NCBI GenBank assembly: GCA_023159155.1 | Contig: JAJNNX010000087.1 | Location: 20,003 to 84,002 of the forward strand | Direction of reading: 5' to 3' | Length of the DNA stretch: 64,000 bases | Source: Ustulina deusta | Taxonomy: Eukaryota > Ascomycota > Sordariomycetes > Xylariales > Xylariaceae | Shown here: positions 21,025 to 32,800 of the stretch, piece by piece | How positions within the stretch are numbered: position 1 is the stretch's first letter | How the letters are laid out: the number at the start of each line of letters is the position of its first letter | Program-made: the position numbers and the translations under genes | The notes under the pieces: model-generated | What the model was told of the DNA's origin: nothing | Database searches by the model: none | What the model saw: only the letters and a program-made list of their open reading frames with translations

Positions 21025-22348
21025 TTTCTGATTGATTTTCCGATACATTCTCAAGAGTCCAGGAGGGAACTGTGAGACCAGGACAGCCCACCCAAGCCGA
21101 AAAGGGACTTATTTGCAAACTGCTTCCAATGAGAATATATAGCTAGTTATGCAAATATCCCCAGATACTGAGAATCGCAAATCGATTTTATCTCTTCAAA
21201 ATGGGCAGGTCCATGGGACATCGCAATCGCGTGCCATCAGACCTATTCCTAAGAATTCGCAGCCATTGTGTAATAGAAGTAGACCGGCAGAACCGGTACA
21301 CAATATCTAGTAACCCTCAAGCTTCGTTAGTAAGAGAGAAAGTGATTGTGTTTTCCACTGAATTATGTATCGTGCGCCGTCGCGACAGCTAGTGGGGCTG
21401 TCTTGCGAGGTCTAGGTCATGGCGGCGTTGTGACGACAAGGGAGGGAAGTTTGGTGATTTTGGTCCTTTTTTTCTTCTTTTACGTACCGAAGAGTAGCAA
21501 ACAAGCTTGATCCCTAGCACCTCGGCAATCTAGCTCACCTACATGTGCCTGCTCTAGTCCAGATTCGGTAGCAATTTGGTACGGTTGAGCGTATGCCAAT
21601 AAAAGTCGGGTTACTTTTGTCACACAATCTGCCTGAGTTATTCAGCAGTTAGAGTAGGTATCTATGCGTTCTCTGTTTTTCTGCATACCGAAGGAATTAC
21701 CTACTTGGAAGGGATTTGATCATAGGGATTCTACGTGTGTGTTAGGTGCCTGAGGCTCACGTTCCCAGGTCCTTGTTCATGGCCGGGGGTTCGGACTCGG
21801 GTCCGAGTATGGCCGTGCGGACCCGAAACCCGCACCTCTTCAACCCTCTCCAACCGTTAGTTAAATCGTGAGCATACCCCGATATTTCGGCCTATATTCG
21901 ATGTCCAAAGTTCGTACCTACTACCTGTTTTGCCTACCCAGACGACGTTCACACTTAGCTATTTCATTTGAAGCGCAGTGATGATGTAATTAGTTCTGGA
22001 ATTCTCGGCCTTAGAACCGGCGTTAATGCCGTGACGACGATGACAGATCAACAAAGCAAACACGTTACACGGGACCGCGCGCCGACTCTCGCGACCGAGT
22101 TTCTACTCTCCGACTTACGCGCAGGCAACCATGTGGAAACTTTTAGCTAGGGGTCGGATGAAATGATCTCCGTGTATTATCCCGAGTAATACAAGCATAT
22201 ATAACGTGCTGTTCCTCGCGTTCTGACTGAAGTGACGGCCGCCACTGACACACACACACAATTCGACGCCCCATCGAGTAGACTTGATCAACTTGAACGA
22301 AGCCTGTAGTCTGAATTCTCTTTTTTCGTTCAACGCTCACGGAAAACT
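21025..22348. other. Intergenic; simple repeat and hairpin only
   Basis: No coding frame of note. Near 21,790-21,835 a GC-rich block contains an inverted repeat (CGGGTCCG and CGGACCCG, about 12 bases apart). A short (CA)n run ends at 22,260. The last part should be the promoter of the FAD monooxygenase. Confidence 0.5.
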
Positions 22349-23736
22349 ATGGCAACGGCTAATACACCGAGAATCGCCATCATCGGCGCCGGACCAGGCG
22401 GCCTGATGCTCGCGAGCATCTTGCATCACAACAACATCCCCTGCGGAGTCTACGAGCGCGACAGCAGCGCCGTCGCCCGCGCACAGGGCGGCACCCTCGA
22501 CATCCACGAGTACTCCGGGCAACAGGCTCTCCACGCCGCAGGGCTGCTGGGCCAGTTCCGCGCCGTCATGAGGCTAGGGGGCGACGCCTTGCGTCGTAAG
22601 TCACTAGATGCCTCCCCTTCTCCTCCCCGACTTCCCTTGCACATCCCGGGACCCCAAATTCATTTGCTAACGGCATTCCCGTAGTCATCAAGAAGGACGG
22701 CACCGTGGTATTCGAAGATAACGGCGATAGCCAGGAGGAATCACCGGAAGGGCCCGGGGATCGGCAGCGCGGAGAGACCGCAGGCAACTTCGTCAAGGGA
22801 CGGCCGGAAATCGACCGCCCGGCCCTCAAGGACCTCCTAATCGCCAGCGTACCCGCCGACACGATCCAGTGGGGCCGAAAAGTGACGTCCGTGGTCCCGG
22901 TCCCGGACTCCAGGCAATGGCGCCTCGAGCTCGACGATGGCTCCCGCCCCGCGCCCTTCGACCTCGTGGTTGGCGCTGACGGGGCCTGGTCGCACACCCG
23001 CGCGCTCCTCACGGACCAGCAACCCTTCTTCTCCGGCGTCACCGCCCTCGACGTCTGGGTCCACAAAGTCGACGAGACAGCGCCCGACGTGGCTGCGTTC
23101 GTGGGCCCGGGGAGCTGCTTTCTCTGGGCCGCAGACCGCGCGTTGCTCTTCCAGCGGAACGGACAGGGTCGCGAGGGAGACGCCAGATGCTTCGCGTGCG
23201 TCAGGACCGATCCGACGGCCCGCCCCAGCGCTAAGGCTCTGCTGGGGGAAGAGGACGACGGGGCAGAGGTCGATTGGAGCGATGCGCGGACGCGAGAGAG
23301 ATTCGTCGAGAGGCATTTCGGGGACTGGTTCGCCGAGGCCAAGCGCATGGTCCTTGCCATGACGGACACGCCGGCGCTCCGCCCCCTGTATATGTTGCCG
23401 GTGGGGCTCACTTGGGCGTCTCGGCCCGGTATCACGCTTCTCGGAGACGCGGCGCATCTCATGACGCCTTTCGCTGGTGTCGGCGTCAACGTCGCGCTGA
23501 TGGATGCGCTGGAGCTGGCGCGGGGCATCGCTGGCTGTGTGAAGACGGGATGCGCGGACGGAGAAGGTCTGGCGGCTATGTTGCGGCAGTATGAGAAGGG
23601 CATGTTCGCTCGGTCAAGCGAGGAGGCGGCTAAGACAGAAGCGGCGATGCATCTGCAGTTCCGGGAGGACGGTGCTGAGAGGATGGTCAAGATTATAGGC
23701 GGAGGCTTACAGCCCGACGAGCTGGTGTTTGAGTAA
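22349..23736 (+). CDS. FAD-dependent monooxygenase (aromatic hydroxylase/TetX-like)
   Basis: Two exons, 22349-22595 and 22685-23736 (89-bp intron with CTAAC branch site), 432 aa. Seen: the dinucleotide-binding IAIIGAGPGGLMLASIL at residues 9-25, the YERD that binds the ribose, the DG motif LVVGADGAWSHTR, and the GD motif ITLLGDAAHLMTPFAG-VGVN near residue 335. These are the three hallmarks of PF01494 class A flavoprotein monooxygenases, which use NADPH and O2 to hydroxylate a substrate. No membrane segment or signal peptide. Substrate unknown; the wide fungal subfamily includes secondary-metabolism enzymes and TetX-like detoxifiers. The exon-intron junction is in frame and the gene looks intact. 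Confidence 0.88.
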
Positions 23737-26273
23737 AGGGTTTAACAGTTCGTGGAATGATCGGTGGCCCGCTAGTGCTGGACGTGTCGGGCATCTTGAG
23801 ATCGTGGATTCTTGTATAATTAGTATGTAAGTAGGTAAACCTTAAATGATACATCTCTTCACTCTAAGTTTGCTTTTTTCTCTCGTATTGATGGATTTCA
23901 GTCACTACACCATTCCATCAACCGAGCTATCACGAGTATCTACGTACTGCTGTATGTGCTATATACACCAATTAGTTCGGCAATGATTTCCCATTACAAA
24001 AAGGAGCTCAGATATAAAGCAAGGGGCTAGATAGCTAGATAGCTAAATTCCTGAAAACCGAAACATCGACGCACTACTAGATGAATACTAAATTGGTGTA
24101 ACGTAAATACACGAAGCCAGTCATACAATATACCGTGTGTAACAACCCGGCTATGTTAGACTAGCTAATATAAAGGTTTCTGCAGGATCGTAAAGACTGT
24201 ATGTTCGGCAAGAAACCGATGCACGATCGGCAGAACTAATCAATAGGGTATTATTTAGTAAGTCGTCAAGGGATGTCTTGCACACAAAGAACTTTAAGCA
24301 GGGCTCGGGGGGGTAAAATTAGATAAAATTAGCAGAATTGTTGCTGCTCTTTTATATCAACAGCTCCGATGTACTAAGCGGCAGATATACTACAAATATG
24401 CAGCTCTTAAGAGAAAGAGCAACGCTCGAAATATTAGAGCAATATTTCCGGTTCCTTTAAAAAGGAGCCGTATATTTGCCGCAAATTTACGGTTCAGCGC
24501 ACTAGGCAATTATCTCTAAGGAAGAACAGCGTCGCTAGCATAGACAACCCTGGCTAACGTTCCTACACGTTTGCTATAGTACCACGGGGTGGAGCAAAAT
24601 ATATAGAGTAAGAATAAACAACGCTCGTGCCTCTTTTATATATTAAGGTGATATGTTCTGTCGTAGTAACCGTTATAAGTTTTATAGCTAACATTAACTG
24701 CAATAAAAATTTAAGGAAGCGACTTGCTCGGTTGTTTAGCAAGCAGCAGCAGCCCTTTTAACCCTTCTAAACTTCCCTTTTAGTTTAAATGTGTTAAGAC
24801 ATTCCTTTTACCGTAGTATTAATAGAGCACCTTACGCGCTATAGTAATAGCATCATATAAAAAATATAGTCCCGTTAGTTTTATATGCTATTTATAATAA
24901 AATAAGCTTTAGATAGGCCGGTTTCTTCTAGTATTAAGTAAATCTTTCCTTTAACTATGTTAGAAAAGTCGTTGTAAATACAGGTGCTCTATAAACTATA
25001 GATAAAGTATATTGTTGTTCTTATGCAAGTCTTTGCGCTTTTTCCCCCTCTTTTTCTTTCTTCATTATTATATTACGAGGTAGCCATTTTTATTTTTAAG
25101 CCCGAACAACCATCATTTCCTCTAATATCTATTACAACATTTCATCTTGTTCCTAATTAACCTTCGGATCGCTTGCTTCGCAAAGAGATTTACCCCGGAT
25201 TTATCCTAGGTGTGCTCCAGTCTTCCGGATAGTTCTCACCCGTTCACTCACAGTGTGACCTCCGTACAGATCCAATGGCCACCGAAAAAGATCTCGGCCC
25301 ACCGCGTACGCCGCAGAGTAAGCTATAGACCCGCTGGTGTTTCACAGGCACCCCCTACAAGTGCCACCTACTAGCCATACCGGGCGCCATTAACCACCCT
25401 TTGCCTTCCGACTTTACAATTCTATCCCGTACGATCAACAGCCCAAAACGCAAAGAGAAAGCCTGTGCCGCCCAGAATCGGCCCAGGCGCTTGTCCGAAG
25501 CAGAGGGCCTTAGCAGCCGGTGTAGCCAATCGGCGGCCGTACCACCACCTACACCCCCCCGGTTTGAAAAAGCCCCTCATCTGGGCCTCAGGCCGCTCGG
25601 TTGTAGCGTCCGTACAGCTAGGTCTCGCGGGACAATTGTCTGACTTGGTGAATTAACTGTTCGAGGGTTCGAGGGAACAAGCGGTTCAGACGCGCTTTAC
25701 AGTTAAACAGATGAACCAACAGGCCTAGACCTAACCCATAACAACTTATAATTAACACGTTCTATTCAAAATGATATTTCCGAATCTCTCGAACTTGCTC
25801 TTTAACATTTCTGCCTCTTTGATTTCTCTCAATTGTGGCTTCTCTTTCCTCTTAGCATTTTCAACCTCGGAGATTTTAACTAGAACAAATAAAAGCGTTT
25901 CGCGAGTTGGTAGTAACCGTCCATGATTTGTTTGGATGAACCGATTCAGGGGACTTTAGTTGAAATATTAGGTTATAATGTGTGCAATAATGGCAATTGT
26001 CAGACATAAGCAAGTTGATGATATGTATCCATTGATTAGAATCCGAAGGATCAACACTCTCTAGCGGCCGGATCTTAGATTCCCACCCCAGCACATAGCC
26101 AACGAAAACAGAAAATAATACCAAGTTGCCTTCTTCACCATATTCTAATAAGTCTCAAGTCAGATCACTAGTCTCTTTGTTGGTTACCTAGCGAAGCACA
26201 GCCCGAAAAGTATTGCAGTACTCACTCATCTACCCACCCACACTAGGCAGTTAAAACAAATAGCTCCCTCATC
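23737..26273. other. Old, partly AT-biased non-coding tract
   Basis: About 2.5 kb without a credible gene. From about 24,000 to 25,150 it is AT-biased but still has G and C, unlike the fully RIP-mutated tracts. It holds small direct repeats (TAGATAGC units near 24,030) and a cluster of hairpins, and looks like decayed transposon sequence I cannot classify. 25,400-25,650 is GC-richer, with only short frames. Confidence 0.45.
24428..24492. repeat. Three adjacent hairpins
   Basis: Seen directly: 24428-24435/24441-24448 is a perfect 8-bp inverted repeat with a 5-base loop; 24449-24458/24461-24470 is a 10-bp stem with one mismatch and a 2-base spacer; 24468-24479/24481-24492 is a 12-bp stem with one mismatch and a one-base loop. 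The second and third overlap by three bases, so they are alternatives or part of a larger palindromic structure. Confidence 0.7.
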
Positions 26274-26528
26274 TTACTCGCAAAACGGCGTCGGGTAGTC
26301 TGCAGGCCAGTAACAGAGTCGGGGAGTGCATACAGCAGCCAGCTGCCAGTGGCCGACGCTGCAGACGGCGATGTCGGCGAAGCCGTTGGCGCAATTGTAA
26401 GCTCCAGCCGTGTCGCACGGGAAGCCGACGGTAACTTGCGAGACGGCGACGTTTGCGCAGAAGCACGCGGCAATGGCAAGGAAGGAAACCATCTCGGAGG
26501 TCATGTGGGTCAGCTTACGTAGTTGCAT
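26274..26528 (-). CDS. Small secreted cysteine-rich protein
   Basis: Single exon, 84 aa. A hydrophobic stretch, SFLAIAACFCANVAVS, follows a short polar N-terminus (there are inner ATGs at residues 9 and 13) and should be a signal peptide cleaved near residue 30. The mature part of about 50 residues has six cysteines (FPC, YNC, AVC, AVC, LC, FC) in an even-numbered set fit for three disulfides, and the stop comes one residue after the last Cys. No domain I can name. Size and Cys content match fungal effector-like or antimicrobial secreted proteins; that role is inference. It lies next to transposon-rich DNA and upstream of the AAA gene in opposite orientation. Confidence 0.65.
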   Translation of the reverse strand: MQLRKLTHMTSEMVSFLAIAACFCANVAVSQVTVGFPCDTAGAYNCANGFADIAVCSVGHWQLAAVCTPRLCYWPADYPTPFCE

Positions 26529-26823
26529 ATTACAAGTGGGAGTAGGTATTGAAGTAACAAGTAAGAAGTGTGGGATAAGTGAATATATTTTTCGTGATAA
26601 TGATCAGTCAAACTGCAATCCATGAGAGGGCGCCAGTCTCTTTATTTATAGACCTTACGGACCCCCTATAGGCTATGTCAAAGGGGACTACAATTCATTT
26701 TCTTACTTCCTCTCCCATGTATTACTATAAACACTCCGACGTCGGCCTGTCTTATGCCCTATGGGAGGCTTGGTTGAACTGCTACGGGGTACGACCTCAT
26801 GAGGTTAAACACAATCATCATCC
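26529..26823. promoter_or_regulatory. Divergent intergenic region
   Basis: About 295 bp between the secreted-protein start and the AAA ATPase start on the other strand. No named motif seen. It probably holds both promoters. Confidence 0.35.
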
Positions 26824-29800
26824 ATGGGTGGTACTCTAGATGGGCAGAAAACGAATACACATCAATGCAATGACGCAGGCCATTCGGCTGATCTCGGTGC
26901 GCCAACCCACAGACGAAATCAGGCGTCTCTTTCATTGTCCGACAGTGAGGCCCTTCAGAAACTCATGTACCGCATTACTTCGCTGGAAGCGGAGAATCAG
27001 AATTTGAAACTTGTTAATGAAAGTCAAGCAAGGCATCAGTATCTGTATTTTATTGCGGCCGACCCAGGGATACCCCCAGTGGCGTATCTAGATGAACCAA
27101 GGTGGTCAATCGGGCCGAAAGGAGAAATTGTCTTAACAGCTCATTTTCCTATCACAGACATCATGGGTTATTTGGCTCATAAACATGATGTTGCATTTGT
27201 TGCAACACGGCACTATACACCTCAAACACAAGAAAACGAGGTTCAGAGTGCCTCACAGGCGAAACAACTTCTTCCCAAGCCGACGCCGACTAGCGAATAT
27301 ATCCATTTGGAATCTCGGGAGATGATTATGGCAGCGGAGGAATTTTTCCCAAGGCAAGCTACATTTTGTAAGGACTTTCCTCAGTTTAATATCCGAGGGC
27401 CTATTCAGACACCCTACGTCTTCTGGTATTGTTATCGATCACCGGGAGCATTTCAGGGGATGAGCGATCATCACCGACGACTGATGGAGCTGTTGACGTC
27501 ATGGATAGATGGGAACTATGGCAAGACGTATGACGTCGTGGTCAGGCAACAGAAAGAATCGGTGGTTTCGCAAGAAACGATGCCGTCCTTGGTGTGGCCA
27601 GGAGATGTCCTCGTATGGGAAGACAAGCGCGAATCAAAAGCAGCCATCGCTCAGTCATGGCCTAGGCAAATTCCATATCATGCTTTCGTAGGTCGCTAGA
27701 AGAATGGTGTAGATTGGACCAAGGGTTCAATTGTTGAAAATAAAGCGACGTGGAAGTGGTCAGTAGATACATGGAGGTACAAGTATGACGGCCGGTTTTT
27801 TCGGCACAATGAAGCCACCGAGATCGTATTTGAATCCAATTCATCAGCGGACGAAAAGCCCATCCTAAGTCTCAGCGCATACCTGTTACAGTATCCCCCA
27901 AAACGACTGACCTCAACCCTCGAAACTCGAGGCAAAACTTTCTGGCGCTGCCGATACAAGAAACTGGTATCGGACAATGATGGATTTGGATTTCATGCGG
28001 TAATTGTCCCTATATTGAAGTAGTGTGAGTGGATTACGTAAGTAATTACTTACTTAAGCTATATGGTGGCTATGCTGGTGAGAGGGGATAAAACACTATG
28101 AGGAACACTCTTAACAGTAGCTAGAGAATTATTACTAGAGCATGCGCAGATTAATAAAAATTGATTTCTTAATATTCGGTACGCTTGATTAACAGATCCC
28201 CCTAGAAATAATAGCAACTATTATACTAGGAAGTGTAGGTTCGGCCTATTTTTTAGTATATGGGCACTACTATATTGGGACTATCTATGAGTAGTTATTC
28301 ATAGGTGTCCACTTTAATATTCAAAAGTTTTAAACCCGCTACTAACATCTTGGTACCAGAGCTCTGAGAGGTTTATGGTAGACTTTGAAACCTATCGACA
28401 ATTGCATGAAAATTCCGGCCACTTTAAGATGACATACCCAAGCATTGATGGCGCCAAATCTCTGCGAATGGACCTGGAAATGATAAAGTCAGATGATCCA
28501 CCGCTTGCACCAGATATCTACGTCTTTCCTAACACAATCCCGGGATACAATTTAAGGAGCAAGACATGGAGTAAGTATAACAAAGGCATATATTATGGGC
28601 TTGGAACTTAGTCATATTTAGCTAATAATTCTCTAGGGATCTCAAGGTCCATGGCTCCCTTTCTCGAATGTTCGGACTTGGGATTCTCATGGCCTATTTA
28701 TGCCTATTTGCCATTAAGCTATTTAGAATACATTTTGTAACTCTATTAACGCAAAAAACTATTAGGTTTTTTTATATATGCGCATAGTCCATATAACTTT
28801 TAGTTCTTCTAATAAAAGCTTATTTGTTTTTTTATAGGCCTATATATTATACTAATAATATAACTAGCAGTTTAATATATTAATCTATATAATATTATTT
28901 TTTTTTTTTAATGTTTGCTTTTAAGCATTTTTATAATTAAATAATATAAAAGTTTATAAGTTTTGTTAAGTTATATTAATAGAACTAATATATAATTTTT
29001 TTTGTTTTATTATTATATAAATAATTGTAAAATTCTTAAATCTAGTGCTTTTTAGCTAGCTATTTTTTTTATTTAACTAAATATTTTATATTGTTTTAAG
29101 TTTTTAAAAAGTTCTTTATTTTTTTTATTTAGTAATTTTTAGATTTAATTAAAGCTATTTTTTATAAAACTTAATTAGAATTAAATAATATTTAATTGCT
29201 AACGTAATAAAGCTTAATAAACAAAATATAAAAAAAGTTATAAAATTTTTATTTTTTAAATAAAATAAATAAAATAATAATAAAAAAAATAACTTTTTAG
29301 ATTTTAAAAAGTTCTAATATTTTTTTATTAAGTTTTTTTATAAGTTGTTTAGTTTTAATATTTTTAATATTTAATATTACTAATTAGTTCTTAATATAAA
29401 TAAATGTTTTTATTTTTTTTTTATTAGCCTACTTTTTTATTTTTTAGTAGCTTTTTTTTAAATATTTTTATATGTTTTAATAAACTTATATTATTTAATA
29501 TATATATAACTAACTTTTTAAATTATAAAGTATACTAAAAAAAATTATAAGTTATTAAGTAATATTTATAATTTATATAAAATAAAATTATATATATAAA
29601 TATAAATATAGTATTATTATATATAAATTTTTTTAGTTAGTTATTTTATAATTAATAAACGTTTATAAATAGATTTTTAAAAACTAATTAAGTTATTTAG
29701 TTTAATTATTAGTTTAAAAATAAAAAGCTATACTTATATATAGCTTAATTTTTACTAGTTTAAAAAAGTTTTTTTATAAATATATAATAAATTTAAAATT

Positions 29801-32800
29801 TTTATTAGAAATAATATTAAAAAGTATACTATATAATTTTTAATAAACTTTTGCAAATATTTTAATAAAATTATTAATTTTTTTTTTTTAGACTTTTAAA
29901 GCTATAAAATAAGCTATTTTTATAAAAAGGTTAACTATTACTTATATAGAATTACAATTATTTAAAAGAAATAAATCTATAATAAAATTTATTATAACTA
30001 ATTACTATAAACTATAGTAAAGTTTTATAAATTATAGCAGTCTATAAAAAGCATACTATAAGATTTTGTTTTATTAGTATTATAAGCACTTTTATATATA
30101 TTCCTATATTAATATTTTTAAGTTTAACTACTAAAAATTGCAAATAATTAATTCTATAATTTTATTTATACTTATATATCTTATTACTAATATATTATGT
30201 TTAGACTTTATTATATTTTTTTAAATAGTAATAAATATTTATAGCTAGTCCTTTTTATATAATAAACTATTTTATATTTTAATGTTTTTATTAGAGTTTT
30301 TTAGTTATAAAACATATTTAGCATTTTTTTTTCCTGCTTAGCAGACTTTTTTTATAAAGTCTTAATTTTATTATAATATTATTAAACTATATAGCTGTTT
30401 TAATATTAATAAAATTACTATTGCTACTAAAAATAATATACTTTATAAATAAAAAAAGTATTTATTTTATAAAACCGTTTTTATTAGCTAGTTTTTATTT
30501 TTTATTTTTTTAAGGCAATATTAAACTAGTCTAAATATAATATTAGCTTTTTTATTAAGTTATTTTAATTAATAATTAATTATAAACTAATATATAAATA
30601 ATTGCTAGGCTTATTATGCTTATTTATAATTAAGGATTTTTATAGTTATAAAATATATAAAGTTCTAATAATCTAAATAAATCTCGATCCTATACTTAGT
30701 ATTTTTTAAATATTAATATTAGCAATTAAAAAAGTTTATTATAACTAAAAGCTTTTTATTATAGATTTTATAATTTATTTCTGCTAGTATAAGCTTATAT
30801 AAATAAAAAGCAACTAAATATAGTTATTTATTTAGGTTTTTTTATAATAGAACTGCCTTAAAAACAAAATTTAATATATTAGTTTTTATATATATAATTT
30901 TTTCTAAATTAAAATATACTAAAATAAAAGCTGTAATAAATTAGTATTTTAGTTTTTTAAAAGCTTTACTTATTACTTTTATTTATTTTTACTCTTTTTT
31001 ATTTTTTTTATTAGTATTTATAAAAAGTTTAATAATTATTAAAAGTTTTTTAATAAACTATTAATAAAAATTAATAAAACTTATAAACTATTATAATTTT
31101 TATAAAGTATTTAAGGTTTTTTATTTATTAATATAATTTATTTTGTTTAATATTATAAAAATTCTATTAGTTTTAATAATATAGCTTAAAAACTTTACTT
31201 TTTATACTTGTTATTTATATTTTTAAAGGGCAACTATTAAATTATATTATATTAGCTGTTTTAAAACTTTTTTAATTAATTAATTATATTTTTTTAATAT
31301 ATTAGTATAAATTAATAAATTGTTTAAATAAATAAAAAGTCTAATATTAATAAAGTTATAAAATATATTATTTATTATAGCTTAAAAAGTTGCTAGAACG
31401 TTTATAAGTCTTATTAATATAATTATATACTTAAAAAGGCTATATTTGCAACGGAATACTATTTTTTTTTTTTTTTTTTTAATATATATTAAAAAGAATC
31501 TAGATTTTAGGTTAATTTTAGTAAACTATTTAACTATTATAAAGCAAACTTATAGCTTTACAATTAATAGTATTAAATACTAAACTAGGATTATTATACT
31601 ATTTAAGCTTTTATAGTTAACTATAGGTTATAAAAAGTTATTTAAGTTTTTTTTTTTAATAAATATTAAAAAAGCCCTATATAATAAAGTAGATTTCTAA
31701 ATATGCTTAGTTTTTAGTATTTTTTCTAACTATAGTTTTAAAATATTTAATTTTTGTATATTTATAGTATATAATAATCCTTATAGTAATATTTTATTTT
31801 TTATAATATTAATAGTATAGTTTTATAGCTAATAGTTAAATAGCTATTATATAGCTATTTTAGATATAATAAAAAAGAATTCCTAGAACTTTTTAAAAAC
31901 TTAAGTAATAGTAGTATTAGTAGCTTTTTATAAAATAATTATTATAACTTTAGTTATTTTTAGGTTTAAAATAGTTTAACTTATATAATTTTTATAATAA
32001 TATTTTAAAATAAAAATAATTTTTTAAATATTTTTAAAAAAATATATTAATTAATATTATTTTAGCTATTATTAAAAAAAAATTATATTATATTTGTTAT
32101 TTATTTTATTTAGTTTAAAACTAAGCTATATAAAATAATTCTTTTAATATTTAAAAACTATTTTTTTTATATAATACTTGCTTACTTTTTATATATATAT
32201 AATATTAAAAGCTATTATAAATTATAGTTATATTTTTTTAATAAAAAGTAACTTTTATTATTATGTTTAACTAAAAAATATTATTAGTATTAAACTTTTA
32301 GTATTAAGTAGCGCTTAAATAAAATATTTTTTGCTATTATATAAAAACGTTATATATATTATAAAACAATATTTTATTTTAAGTTTTAAGCTAGGTTTTT
32401 TTTTTAAGTTTATTAGTTCTTTTTTAAGTTGCTTAATTACGTTTATTTAAAGTTTATTACTTTAGTTTAGCTTTAAAATTTTATAAAATATAGCATAAAA
32501 ACTTTTTAAAAATTTAAGTTAAACTTGTTTATTTTTATAAACTATAATAATAGTTTAAATATAGCTATTAAAAATATATTTATTTTAGTTTGTTTAATAA
32601 AGTTTAAAAAAAGTTATTTTTTAATTATTTTTTTTTTAGTAATAAAAGTTTTTTTAAGCGCTAGTAGCAAATCTTATCTATTAATATCTTTTTTAGCAAA
32701 ACAAGCAAAAATATTATAATTATTTTATTTATAACGCTAATAGTTAATCTTATTATATTTTTATTAATTAATAATAGTTTAATCTATTTTTTTTAAAATT

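Noticed and set aside
21790..21835. GC-rich inverted repeat as RNA gene or terminator
   Set aside because: Stem of only 8 bp with a 12-base loop and no supporting context.
22566..23690. 374-codon frame antisense to the FAD monooxygenase
   Set aside because: Ser/Arg/Pro-rich shadow; the plus-strand frame has all three flavoprotein motifs.
25876..26124. Minus-strand 82-codon frame
   Set aside because: Lacks an ATG at its start and any family motif.
28591..28600. LTR start at the TG of 28596
   Set aside because: It looked like a canonical TG end, but similarity between the two LTRs continues 20 bp further left, and only the 28576 start gives equal LTR lengths and a matching GTAAG duplication.
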